Assembly (NCBI GenBank): GCA_024278135.1
Contig: JAJRTU010000137.1
Span: forward strand, 1 to 45,915
Reading direction: 5' to 3'
Length of the DNA stretch: 45,915 bases
Source of the DNA: Gammaproteobacteria bacterium
GTDB taxonomy: Bacteria; Pseudomonadota; Gammaproteobacteria; Eutrophobiales; Eutrophobiaceae
The notes beneath the pieces are model-generated. The model ran no database searches. It saw only the letters and a list, made by a program, of their open reading frames with translations, and was not told where the DNA came from. Within the stretch, counting starts at the first letter, position 1; every line of letters starts with the position of its first letter. Made by a program: the position numbers and the translations under genes. This document shows, one piece after another, positions 37,183 to 45,838 of the stretch.

Positions 37183-38688
37183 ATGAAAGTTTCTCTTCAG
37201 TTAAAAATTGGCCAGAGTCTGACCATGACACCACAATTGCAGCAGGCGATTCGCCTCTTGCAGTTGTCCAGCATGGAGCTTGAAACTGAAATCCAGGAAG
37301 CACTGGATTCCAATATGATGCTCGAACTGGACGAAGATCATTCCCAGCCGAGCAATGGAGAACAAAGCAGCACCGACAGCCCGGACGCCCCGACACCGAA
37401 TGACATACCCGAATTCTCTGAAACAACGACCGAAACACATTCTTCTGAAACCGAAACCGGTTTGAATAACGAGAATATTCCCAACGACCTGCCGGTGGAC
37501 AGTGCCTGGGAGGATATTTATGACAGCGGCAGCTCTTACGCCAAAAGTTCGGGCAACAATGAATACAACGGCATCGACAACCAGGACACACAGGATCGCA
37601 CACTGTCCGGCCACCTGCTCTGGCAGCTCAATCTGTCACAATGCAACGATACCGACAAAGCCATCGCCATCGCCATCATTGATGCCATGGATGACGACGG
37701 CTATTTAACCTGTTCACTGGAAGACATACGCGCCTCTTTGGGCGATGAGCAGGCGCTGGAAATAGAAATGGACGAAGTGGAGGCGGTACTGCGCCTGGTG
37801 CAGAATATGGAACCCCTTGGTGTCGGCGCAAGAGATCTACAGGAATGCCTGAGTTTACAGCTGGCTCAACATGATCCGGACACGCCCTGGCTGGCAGAGG
37901 CGAAGGAACTGGTCGACCATCATCTGCATCTGTTGGGCGGACATGACTACAATCGTCTGCTCAGACAAATGAAGCTGAACCGCGAACAACTGCAGGAAGT
38001 GGTATTGTTCATTCAAACGCTCAATCCACGGCCGGGAAATCAGATACAGGAATCGCGCATTGAATACATCGTTCCGGATGTCTTTGTAAAAAAAGTAAAA
38101 GGGGTCTGGCGGGTCGAACTCAATGCAGAAAATATGCCTCGCCTGCGAATCAACTCCGGCTATGCCAGCATGATCAAACGTGCCGACAACAGTGATGACA
38201 ATACCTCGCTTAAATCGCATTTACAGGAAGCCCGCTGGTTTATTAAAAGCCTGCGAAGCCGCAGCGAAACCCTGTTGCGGGTGGCCACCTCCATTGTCGA
38301 ACGACAGCGGGCCTTTCTTGATTACGGCGAAGAAGCCATGAAGCCCCTGGTATTACATGACATTGCCGAATCCCTCGGCCTGCACGAATCCACTATTTCC
38401 CGCGTCACGACCCGCAAATACATGCACACGCCCCGCGGTATTTTTGAACTGAAATATTTCTTTTCCAGCCATGTCAGTACGGATTTGGGGGGGACCTGTT
38501 CCTCTACCGCCATTCGCGCACTGATAAAAAAACTCATTATCGCCGAGAAACATGAAAAACCCTTAAGCGATAATAAAATTGCCTCCATTTTAGCGGATCA
38601 GGGTATCAATGTTGCGCGCAGGACCGTGGCGAAATACCGCGAGGCCATGACAATTCCCCCTTCAAATGAAAGAAAACGACTTGTTTAA
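37183..38688 (+). CDS. rpoN: RNA polymerase sigma-54 factor
   Basis: Sigma-54 directs polymerase to -24/-12 promoters that need AAA+ enhancer-binding activators. The 501-aa protein shows region I ([30 protein letters not shown]), an acidic region II (about 45-120), the core-binding region, a helix-turn-helix stretch ([39 protein letters not shown]), and the RpoN box [10 protein letters not shown] near the C-terminus. The order lptB-rpoN-hpf-ptsN is conserved. No activator gene of the AAA+ type is present in the window. Confidence 0.97.
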   Translation: MKVSLQLKIGQSLTMTPQLQQAIRLLQLSSMELETEIQEALDSNMMLELDEDHSQPSNGEQSSTDSPDAPTPNDIPEFSETTTETHSSETETGLNNENIPNDLPVDSAWEDIYDSGSSYAKSSGNNEYNGIDNQDTQDRTLSGHLLWQLNLSQCNDTDKAIAIAIIDAMDDDGYLTCSLEDIRASLGDEQALEIEMDEVEAVLRLVQNMEPLGVGARDLQECLSLQLAQHDPDTPWLAEAKELVDHHLHLLGGHDYNRLLRQMKLNREQLQEVVLFIQTLNPRPGNQIQESRIEYIVPDVFVKKVKGVWRVELNAENMPRLRINSGYASMIKRADNSDDNTSLKSHLQEARWFIKSLRSRSETLLRVATSIVERQRAFLDYGEEAMKPLVLHDIAESLGLHESTISRVTTRKYMHTPRGIFELKYFFSSHVSTDLGGTCSSTAIRALIKKLIIAEKHEKPLSDNKIASILADQGINVARRTVAKYREAMTIPPSNERKRLV

Positions 38689-38801
38689 TTATATTCAGGA
38701 CACCGGTTTCCAAGTAATGATCTGCTGTAAACAAGTTGCCGACCGTCTTTTCAATATTTTCGACGCCACCATAATACAGACATCCCATAACGGAGACAGC
38801 C

Positions 38802-39131
38802 ATGCAAATTAACCTGACCGGTCACCATATCGACATAACTTCGTCCCTGCGTAGTTTTGTGAATTCCAAGTTTGAACGTCTTCAGCGTCATTTTGACAAT
38901 ATGACCAGCACCCATGTGATTCTGACCGTGGAAAAAGATCGGAAAAAAGCCGAGGCGACCATTAAAGTAAACGGGGGTCGTCTGTTCGCCGAAGCGGAGC
39001 AGGAAGATATGTATGCGGCCATCGACAATCTGATTGACAAGCTGGACAGGCAGGTGAAAAAACACAAGGAAAAACTGACCAATCACCATCGTGGAGAAGG
39101 CAGCATCAAGAACCGCGAGACAACTGAATGA
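38802..39131 (+). CDS. hpf: Ribosome hibernation promoting factor (short form)
   Basis: HPF binds the 30S decoding region and helps form inactive 100S ribosomes in stationary phase. The 109-aa protein is the short, single-domain type: MQINLTGHHIDITSSLRSFVNSKFERLQRHFD, then VEKDRKKAEATIKVNGGRLFAEAEQEDMYAAIDNLIDKLDRQVKKHKEKL. A GGAG precedes the ATG. It is downstream of rpoN and upstream of ptsN, as in most gammaproteobacteria. Confidence 0.96.
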   Translation: MQINLTGHHIDITSSLRSFVNSKFERLQRHFDNMTSTHVILTVEKDRKKAEATIKVNGGRLFAEAEQEDMYAAIDNLIDKLDRQVKKHKEKLTNHHRGEGSIKNRETTE

Positions 39132-39173
39132 TCCCTGTCACAATTCACCGACAACAGCCTCTTTTTTAGCACT

Positions 39174-39620
39174 ATGCAGATCTCCGAAATCCTGTCTACA
39201 GATCGTATCCGCTGTGATACTAATGAGGCCAGTAAAAAAGCAGCCCTTGAAACGCTCGCCACTCTGATTGCCGATGGCAGTTCCAGTCTCACGCAATCAG
39301 AGGTTTTTGACAGTTTACTGGCCCGCGAAAGACTGGGCAGCACCGGCCTTGGCCATGGTGTTGCCCTGCCACATGGGCGGCTCAACCATGGCGATAAAAC
39401 CATGGGCGCGTTTATTCGAATGCAAACGCCGGTGGATTACGACGCAATAGATATGCAACCGGTTGATATTCTATTTGCACTGCTGGTGCCACAGGAATCC
39501 ACTGATGAACACCTGCAAATTTTATCCAGGCTGGCTGAAAAATTCAGTGATGCCGGTTTGTTGGACCAGTTACGCACAGAGAAATCAACAGAAGCTATTT
39601 TCAATCTGCTGACCGGTTGA
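39174..39620 (+). CDS. ptsN: Nitrogen-PTS EIIA component PtsN
   Basis: EIIA-Ntr is a regulatory phosphocarrier that links PTS phosphorylation to nitrogen and potassium control and to sigma-54-dependent processes. The 148-aa protein has its phospho-acceptor as His67 in LGSTGLGHGVALPHGRL, followed by LLVPQESTDEHLQILSRLAEKFSD. It follows hpf by 42 bp. HPr and EI later in the cluster could supply its phosphate. Confidence 0.95.
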   Translation: MQISEILSTDRIRCDTNEASKKAALETLATLIADGSSSLTQSEVFDSLLARERLGSTGLGHGVALPHGRLNHGDKTMGAFIRMQTPVDYDAIDMQPVDILFALLVPQESTDEHLQILSRLAEKFSDAGLLDQLRTEKSTEAIFNLLTG

Positions 39621-39763
39621 AAACAGAAAAACCTCCCCGGGCAAGAGAATTAAAATTGTCATTGCCTGGAAATGTTTGTTCAGGGGATCACCGAACCTGG
39701 CCGCCTGTATGAGGTACCTTGGCTCCTGACATTTTTTTATAACCGTAAACAGGACACAGGATC

Positions 39764-40789
39764 ATGTCGGTACAGTCTCAACCGCTCAGTATTGAAGACT
39801 TGTTTCACGAATTCAGCAGCAAGTTGCTATTGCAATGGGTTGCCGGGCAAGCCGGGGAAAAGAGAGAAATCCTGCCGGAAACAATGAGCAATCTTAGCCA
39901 GAGCAGTATCGAGAGCAAACCAGCGCTTACCGATGAAATTGCACCTGAAACGCTGATCCCCACCGGCCGATCCTTTGTGGGCTACCTTAATCTCATCCAC
40001 CCTCACCAGATCCAAATACTGGGAAACACCGAACTCGACTACATAGAAAAACTTCGCAGCACCACCCGGGATGACGCTATCCGACAATTATTTGATCATG
40101 ACCCGGTCTGCCTCCTGCTGGCCGACAACAAGGAGATCCCGGCCTACCTGAAGCAAAAATGCGATGAATTTGCGGTACCCATGTTGATATCACCTTTAAG
40201 TGGTAACCGTCTGATTGAATCCATTCATTACTATCTGTCCAATCTCTTTGCTGAAGATCTTACCCTGCACGGTGTATTTATGGAGGTCATGGCCATCGGG
40301 GTGCTGATCACCGGCCCCAGCGGCATTGGTAAAAGTGAGCTGGCTCTTGAATTAATCACTCGCGGCCACCGACTGATTGCTGATGATGCACCGCAATTCT
40401 CCCGCATTACACCCGACATCATTAACGGCACCTGCCCGGAGGCACTGCGTGACTATCTCGAAGTACGAGGCATGGGTATTATCAACATCCGCCAGCTTTA
40501 CGGCGACAGCGCCATTAAGAAAAACAAATATCTGCGTCTGATCGTACGGCTCGAACCCATGAGCAAAGAACAGTTGTTACGCCTTGATCGACTCGAAGGA
40601 AGCCGTAACACCAGGAAAATAATGGATATTGAAGTCCCGGAGATTACCTTGCCGGTCGCACCGGGCCGCAATCTTGCCATCCTGCTGGAATGCGCCGCAA
40701 TAAATCACAATCTGATTATTTCCGGATACAACGCGACGGAAGAATTCATTATTTCCCAGCAGGCAATGATTGATCAGAAAAATGTCTGA
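39764..40789 (+). CDS. hprK: HPr kinase/phosphorylase
   Basis: A bifunctional enzyme that phosphorylates HPr at Ser46 and removes that phosphate. The 341-aa protein has an N-terminal domain (about 1-160) and a C-terminal kinase domain with Walker A GPSGIGKSE at about 184, IADDAPQFSRI, and the HprK signature YLEVRGMGIINIRQLYG. The N-terminal domain seems about 30 residues longer than typical, with a Ser-rich stretch (MSNLSQSSIESKPAL). HPr in this cluster has Ser46, so a substrate is available. It overlaps rapZ by 8 bp. Confidence 0.94.
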   Translation: MSVQSQPLSIEDLFHEFSSKLLLQWVAGQAGEKREILPETMSNLSQSSIESKPALTDEIAPETLIPTGRSFVGYLNLIHPHQIQILGNTELDYIEKLRSTTRDDAIRQLFDHDPVCLLLADNKEIPAYLKQKCDEFAVPMLISPLSGNRLIESIHYYLSNLFAEDLTLHGVFMEVMAIGVLITGPSGIGKSELALELITRGHRLIADDAPQFSRITPDIINGTCPEALRDYLEVRGMGIINIRQLYGDSAIKKNKYLRLIVRLEPMSKEQLLRLDRLEGSRNTRKIMDIEVPEITLPVAPGRNLAILLECAAINHNLIISGYNATEEFIISQQAMIDQKNV

Positions 40790-41660
40790 ACTGACGGGAA
40801 AAGAGCGTCGTCTCATCATTGTCAGCGGCATGTCCGGCGCAGGCAAGTCTGTCGTATTAAATACACTGGAAGACCTGGATTTTTACTGTATTGACAATCT
40901 GCCGGTAAGCCTGCTCAAGCACCTGAGCGCACTGCTTGTCAATGACAAAGATGAGTTGCCGGTACAGGTCGCCGTGGGCATTGATGCGCGTAATCCTGCT
41001 GAATCGCTCTCGTCGCTGCCCGATTCCATTGCCCGGCTCCGGAACGAAGGCATCGCCACCGAACTGGTGTTCATGGAGGCGGGCGACGAAGAACTGACAA
41101 AACGCTACAGCGAAACCAGGCGCAAACATCCCCTGTCATCAGAGGAAGTATCCCTGGCCGATGCGATTACTAATGAAAGGAGCATTTTGAGCGATCTGTC
41201 CGATTTTGCCGATCTGCGCATTGACACCAGCCATAGTGTTGTCCACGACTTGCGCGCTATAGTACGGGACCGTATTGCCTTACGTACTTCTGCCGAACTA
41301 TCCATCCTGTTCCTGTCATTTGGCTTCAAGCGGGGCGTTCCCCGCGAAGCGGATTTTGTTTTTGATGTGCGTTGCCTGCCAAACCCGCACTGGGACAAAA
41401 ACCTGCGCCGCTATACCGGTAAAGATCAGCCCGTCGTCGATTTTCTGATGGCACAGACGATGGTGGTGGACATGCTGGATCAACTGAAGAGGTTTCTTGG
41501 TTACTGGATACCAAAATTTGAGGATGAAAATCGCAGTTATTTGTGTATTGCCGTAGGCTGTACGGGAGGACATCATCGCTCCGTTTTTTTAACCGAACAA
41601 CTGGCAGCCTGTTTTACCGGACTGGAGAAAAAGGTCCTGATCCGACATCGGGATTTATAA
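40782..41660 (+). CDS. rapZ: RNase adapter / P-loop nucleotide-binding protein RapZ
   Basis: In E. coli RapZ guides RNase E to the GlmZ small RNA and so controls GlcN-6-P synthase. The protein has an N-terminal P loop (GMSGAGKS, 16-23), the family motif VLNTLEDLDFYCIDNLPVSLL, LFLSFGFKRGVPREADFVFDVRCLPNPHW, and the C-terminal VGCTGGHHRSVFLTEQLA. The track ORF begins at a TTG (40770); I prefer the ATG at 40782, giving 292 aa and an 8-bp overlap with hprK. One base separates it from the EIIA gene. Confidence 0.95.
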   Translation: MSELTGKERRLIIVSGMSGAGKSVVLNTLEDLDFYCIDNLPVSLLKHLSALLVNDKDELPVQVAVGIDARNPAESLSSLPDSIARLRNEGIATELVFMEAGDEELTKRYSETRRKHPLSSEEVSLADAITNERSILSDLSDFADLRIDTSHSVVHDLRAIVRDRIALRTSAELSILFLSFGFKRGVPREADFVFDVRCLPNPHWDKNLRRYTGKDQPVVDFLMAQTMVVDMLDQLKRFLGYWIPKFEDENRSYLCIAVGCTGGHHRSVFLTEQLAACFTGLEKKVLIRHRDL

Positions 41661-41661
41661 T

Positions 41662-42069
41662 ATGAGCATTGGACTGTTGATACTGAGTCATGACGGCATT
41701 GGTTCCTCCTTACTGGGCACTGCGATGCAGATGATCACGGACTGTCCGATTAAAACCAAGTTGTTGACCGTCGAACGGGACAGTGATCCGGAGGAATTGC
41801 TTGAACACGCAAAAGTTATTGTCGATGAACTGGATTCAGGAGAAGGTGTTCTTATATTGACCGATCTCTATGGTTCAACACCCTGTAACATAGCAACACA
41901 TTGTGCAAAAGAAAAAACTGTCGGCGCCGTCGCCGGACTTAATCTTTCCATGCTGATCCGGGTAATGAATTATCCTGAACTTGATCTGGCTGCTCTGGTT
42001 GACAAGGCCATTAGCGGTGGACAGGAAGGCGTCAAACAAATACTGGCAACAGATAGTTATGCAGACTAA
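41662..42069 (+). CDS. Mannose-family PTS EIIA domain protein
   Basis: A 135-aa single-domain EIIA of the mannose (EIIA-Man) fold. The phospho-acceptor His10 is in IGLLILSHDGIGSSLL, and LILTDLYGSTPCNIA and LNLSMLIRVMNY are typical. No EIIB, EIIC or EIID genes are in the window, so in this cluster it more likely has a regulatory than a transport role (inference). It follows rapZ directly and overlaps the HPr gene by 11 bp. Confidence 0.92.
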   Translation: MSIGLLILSHDGIGSSLLGTAMQMITDCPIKTKLLTVERDSDPEELLEHAKVIVDELDSGEGVLILTDLYGSTPCNIATHCAKEKTVGAVAGLNLSMLIRVMNYPELDLAALVDKAISGGQEGVKQILATDSYAD

Positions 42070-42328
42070 AGCAGTAACAATAATAAACAAGCTGGGCTTG
42101 CATGCCCGCGCAGCAGCGCGTTTTGTTCAGCTCGCCTCCAGCTTTGATTGTGAAATCCATGTGTCTCTTCACGGCAAGAAGGTCAGCGGAAAAAGCATAA
42201 TGGGCATCATGATGCTGGCCGCTGCCAAAGGTACGACCATTGAAATCACCACGGCCGGTGCCGATGAACTTCCCGCCCTGACACAACTGGAAAAATTGAT
42301 ACTCGACCGCTTCGGAGAAGACGAATGA
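42059..42328 (+). CDS. PTS phosphocarrier protein HPr
   Basis: An 89-aa HPr. The true start is the ATG at 42059 (MQTKAVTIINKLGLHARAAARF); the longer track ORF from 41981 runs inside the EIIA gene. The catalytic His15 is in LGLHARAAARF, and the regulatory Ser46 is in VSGKSIMGIMMLAAAKG. Presence of Ser46 together with hprK suggests dual phosphorylation control. It overlaps the EIIA gene by 11 bp and EI by 4 bp (ATGA). It may correspond to NPr/PtsO or to PtsH; sequence alone does not settle which. Confidence 0.94.
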   Translation: MQTKAVTIINKLGLHARAAARFVQLASSFDCEIHVSLHGKKVSGKSIMGIMMLAAAKGTTIEITTAGADELPALTQLEKLILDRFGEDE

Positions 42329-44070
42329 CCATCGCCTTACAGGGGATGGGAGTATCGCGGGGTGTTGCGATCGGCAATGTGCACATCATTGAGCGCGACC
42401 AGCTCGAGATCGTGGAATATCAAATAGAGGACAGTGCTGTCGAGGCCGAAGTCCTGCGTTTACTGGATGCTGTCTCACAGGGCAAACAACAGTTACGCGC
42501 GATACGTGATCACATCCCGGATTCCACCAGTGCAGACATCGCCGCATTCATTGATACCCATCTGCTGATGATGGACGATATCGCCCTGACTCAGGAACCC
42601 ATCCGGCTCATCAAAGAAAACGGTTACAACGCCGAGTGGGCACTTAAACTGCAGCGCGACGCGCTGGTCGCCGCGTTCGAAGAAATGGACGATGCCTATT
42701 TACGTACACGTCGTGACGATGTCGACCATGTTGTTGATCGCATTCAACGCGTATTGCTCAAGCACGCACCTCTGCCCCATGAAGTCCCGGACGACAAACT
42801 CGATGGCTTTATCGTTCTGGCTGACGATTTAACGCCCGCTGACACGGTATTGATGCAGCACCAGGGCATTGTTGCGTTTATTACCGAGTACGGCGGACCG
42901 ACTTCACACACCGCGATTCTGGCAAGAAGCCTCGGCATTCCTGCCGTCATCAGCCTGCATAATGCGCTTCAGTATATTGAAGAGAATGATCTCATCATCA
43001 TTGACGGTACCTCGGGTGTGGTGCTGGTCGATCCGGATGAACGCAACCTGGCCTGCTACCGCAAGCAGCAACAGGAAGACATCCACTACTATTCCGGCTT
43101 AAGCAGACTGAAAGAAGGACCGGCGCTGACTAAAGACGGTGTGACCATAGAGTTAATGGCCAATATAGAACTGCCTCGCGATTTCGATACTGTGCGCGAA
43201 GTGGGTGCCAATGGGGTAGGCCTGTATCGCACTGAATTTCTGTACATGAACCGGGACAACCCTCCCGATGAAGAAGAACACTATCAGACCTATCTGAAGG
43301 TACTGGAAAAATTAAATGGTCTGCCGCTGACCATCCGAACCCTGGATCTCGGTGCGGACAAGCAGGTTGACGGCGGTCGCAAGAGCGGTCCGGTGCAGTC
43401 CAATCCGGCGCTGGGGCTGCGCGCCATCAGATTGTGTCTGAAAGAACCGACCTTGTTTCGACCTCAACTACGAGCTATATTTCGCGCCTCCGCACACGGC
43501 ACCATCAGACTGATGATCCCGATGCTGTCCAATCTGCAGGAAATGCAGCAGGTGCTGCAAATGATCGATGACATCAAGGCGGAACTGGATAAGGACAAGG
43601 CCGATTATGACCGCGACATGCCCATAGGCGGCATGATAGAAGTGCCGGCGGCGGCAATATGTGCAGATATCTTTGCTCACCACCTTGACTTTCTATCCAT
43701 CGGGACCAATGACCTGATTCAATATACCATTGCCATAGACCGGGTAAACGATGAGGTCAACTATCTTTATGATCCTCTGCATCCTGCCGTACTCCGTTTA
43801 ATCAACACCGTCCTGCAGGCGGGGGAAAAAGCCGGTATTCCCGTGGCAATGTGTGGCGAGATGGCCGGTGAAACACAATTCGCCCCTTTGCTGCTGGGTT
43901 TGGGTCTGCGTCAGTTCAGCGCACACCCGGCAAGTCTGCTTGAATTAAAAAAAATCATTGCCGAAACAGACACCGGCCAACTGAACCGGTTTACCGAACA
44001 GGTGCTGGCGGCCAGCAGCGGCGTCGATATCGCCTCTCTGGTTAGAAAACAAAATCTGGAAAATTACTGA
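42325..44070 (+). CDS. ptsI: PTS enzyme I
   Basis: Phosphoenolpyruvate-protein phosphotransferase, which starts the phosphate chain from PEP to HPr. The 581-aa protein lacks the N-terminal GAF domain of the nitrogen-type PtsP, so it is of PtsI size. The phospho-acceptor is His195 in YGGPTSHTAILARSLGIPAV. The C-terminal PEP-binding barrel shows GVGLYRTEFLYM, TIRTLDLGADK, GGMIEVPAA, DFLSIGTNDLIQYT and MCGEMAGE. It overlaps the HPr gene by 4 bp. Together with EIIA and HPr it forms a soluble PTS without a sugar permease in view. Confidence 0.95.
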   Translation: MTIALQGMGVSRGVAIGNVHIIERDQLEIVEYQIEDSAVEAEVLRLLDAVSQGKQQLRAIRDHIPDSTSADIAAFIDTHLLMMDDIALTQEPIRLIKENGYNAEWALKLQRDALVAAFEEMDDAYLRTRRDDVDHVVDRIQRVLLKHAPLPHEVPDDKLDGFIVLADDLTPADTVLMQHQGIVAFITEYGGPTSHTAILARSLGIPAVISLHNALQYIEENDLIIIDGTSGVVLVDPDERNLACYRKQQQEDIHYYSGLSRLKEGPALTKDGVTIELMANIELPRDFDTVREVGANGVGLYRTEFLYMNRDNPPDEEEHYQTYLKVLEKLNGLPLTIRTLDLGADKQVDGGRKSGPVQSNPALGLRAIRLCLKEPTLFRPQLRAIFRASAHGTIRLMIPMLSNLQEMQQVLQMIDDIKAELDKDKADYDRDMPIGGMIEVPAAAICADIFAHHLDFLSIGTNDLIQYTIAIDRVNDEVNYLYDPLHPAVLRLINTVLQAGEKAGIPVAMCGEMAGETQFAPLLLGLGLRQFSAHPASLLELKKIIAETDTGQLNRFTEQVLAASSGVDIASLVRKQNLENY

Positions 44071-44163
44071 GGGAATATAAGGAAATACCTGTCCGGGCTC
44101 AGCACCTTATGTTTGCCTGTTCTCAATTTCCTTTCCCCAAGCCCCCGTCACGCTGATACACTT

Positions 44164-44185
44164 AGGCCTGGTTTCCACCAGGCCT
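44164..44185 (+). promoter_or_regulatory. Perfect 9-bp hairpin abutting the mgtE start codon
   Basis: AGGCCTGGT and ACCAGGCCT are perfect complements around the tetraloop TTCC, and the stem ends four bases before the mgtE ATG at 44190. No separate ribosome-binding site is visible; the only AGG lies in the 3' arm of the stem. The hairpin could therefore mask initiation, or it could be an end-protecting structure for the ptsI transcript. It lacks a T run. Confidence 0.5.
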
Positions 44186-44189
44186 GGCA

Positions 44190-45524
44190 ATGGACACAAT
44201 CACCCGACAAGAAAGCATTCTAACTGCGCTGTCAGTAGAGGACTTCGGGCAGGTACGTGCCCTGCTGGGCGACATGCATCCTTCAGAGATCGCCGATCTG
44301 GTGGAGAGCCTGCCACCGAAAGACAGGGAGACACTCTGGGATCTGATTGAGCCGGCACTTGAAGGAGATGTGTTGTCAGAGGTGCAGGATGCGGTGCGTG
44401 CCGGTTTACTGGAACAGATGCAGCCACAGGAAGTTGCCGAAGTAACCAAGGATCTGGAAACTGACGATGCGGCGGACATCCTTCAGGATCTGCCGGAAGA
44501 TGTTATCAACAGCGTGCTGGCCTCCATGAATGCGCAAAACCGCGAGCGACTGGCGTCCATCCTCTCCTATCCCGAAGATCAGGCCGGCGGTCTGATGAAT
44601 ATAGACGTGGTCTCCATCCGGGCTGACGTGTCACTGGATGTCGTGTCCCGTTATCTGCGTAAGTTGGGTGAACTGCCGGAACAAACAGACAACCTGATGG
44701 TGGTAGATCGTGAAAACCGCTATCTCGGCGTCTTGCCACTGGCAGATATTCTGACCAAAAAACCGCATACCAGCGTGGGCGAAAACATGATCAGGGAGGC
44801 GGGAATCACTGCCGACACACCCAGGTATGAAGTGGCCAGAATATTTGAACAGCGTGACTGGTTTTCCGCAGGCGTCGTGGACGAGGAAGGCAAACTACTG
44901 GGCCGCATCACCGTCGATGATGTTGTCGATGTCATTCAAAAGGAAGCGGAACAAACTGTGCGCAGCATGGCAGGTCTCGGCGAAGATGATATGTTTGCAC
45001 CTGTGCTGACAACCGCCAAACGCCGATCCATCTGGCTTGGTATTAACCTGATGACGGCGTTTCTGGCTTCCTGGGTGATCGGTCGTTTCTCCGACACCAT
45101 CGAACAACTGGTCGCACTGGCCGTGCTGATGCCCATCGTCGCCAGTATGGGCGGCGTTGCCGGCAGCCAGACGCTGACCATCGCTATTCGGGGCATCGCC
45201 CTTGGCCAGATCAGCAAGAGCAACTCTCGTATATTAATGATGAAAGAAGTGGCCGTGGGCGTGTTTAACGGTCTGATCTGGGCTGCTGTAGTGGCCGTGG
45301 TGGCCGGCCTCTGGTTCGGCGATTCTTCAATTGGTTATATTATTGGACTGGCAATGATTATTAATCTTGTGATTGCAGCATTGGCAGGCGCACTAATTCC
45401 CTTAACCCTGAAACGCTTCGGCGTTGACCCCGCCATTGCCGGCGGCGTCATACTGACCACCGTCACCGATGTTGTCGGCTTCATGACCTTCCTCGGTCTG
45501 GCGACATTGTTTTTGGTTAACTAG
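44190..45524 (+). CDS. mgtE: Magnesium transporter MgtE
   Basis: A 444-aa Mg2+ channel/transporter of the inner membrane. The N-terminal helical domain (about 1-125) has the repeated pattern ALLGDMHPSEIADLVESLPPKDR and DDAADILQDLPED. Two CBS domains follow (about 130-255: YPEDQAGGLMNIDVVSIRADVS, VDEEGKLLGRITVDDVVDVI). A five-helix C-terminal membrane domain carries the family motif as MGGVAGSQTLTIAIRGIALGQI, where most members read GGNAGSQ. MgtE CBS domains sense cytosolic Mg2+. A strong hairpin lies directly before its ATG. Confidence 0.94.
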   Translation: MDTITRQESILTALSVEDFGQVRALLGDMHPSEIADLVESLPPKDRETLWDLIEPALEGDVLSEVQDAVRAGLLEQMQPQEVAEVTKDLETDDAADILQDLPEDVINSVLASMNAQNRERLASILSYPEDQAGGLMNIDVVSIRADVSLDVVSRYLRKLGELPEQTDNLMVVDRENRYLGVLPLADILTKKPHTSVGENMIREAGITADTPRYEVARIFEQRDWFSAGVVDEEGKLLGRITVDDVVDVIQKEAEQTVRSMAGLGEDDMFAPVLTTAKRRSIWLGINLMTAFLASWVIGRFSDTIEQLVALAVLMPIVASMGGVAGSQTLTIAIRGIALGQISKSNSRILMMKEVAVGVFNGLIWAAVVAVVAGLWFGDSSIGYIIGLAMIINLVIAALAGALIPLTLKRFGVDPAIAGGVILTTVTDVVGFMTFLGLATLFLVN

Positions 45525-45550
45525 GGATCTGTCCGGCTCAGAGTTCCTGT

Positions 45551-45838
45551 ATGCTGATTTCACAACTTGTGCTGCTGCCTGTGTTCGGCGTTGTTATCTG
45601 GGGTTATTTCTTTTTCACCTCGAACTGCAAGGATCACCGCTATGGCAAAGTATACGATACTGTGATTATCTGTCTGGCAGCCGGCCTCTCCCTGCTCATC
45701 GCCAACGAAACGTACTCCCTGAATTACGGTGACTACGCACCTGCCTGGAAACCGGTATTCGCCGCCCTGTCTTCCGCTCACGTGTTCCCCCTGACCATGC
45801 TGGCAGGCATGCGGCTGAAGCTGAAGCTGTTTCAGTAA
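45551..45838 (+). CDS. Small membrane protein of unknown function
   Basis: A 95-aa protein with about three hydrophobic segments: LVLLPVFGVVIWGYFFF, TVIICLAAGLSLLIA and, more weakly, VFAALSSAHVFPLTMLAGM. Between the first two is a short charged loop (NCKDHRYGKVYD), and the C-terminus is basic (RLKLKLFQ). It starts 26 bp after mgtE on the same strand and may be co-transcribed with it. I recognise no family. The last 77 bases of the window after it hold no gene I can support. Confidence 0.65.
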   Translation: MLISQLVLLPVFGVVIWGYFFFTSNCKDHRYGKVYDTVIICLAAGLSLLIANETYSLNYGDYAPAWKPVFAALSSAHVFPLTMLAGMRLKLKLFQ

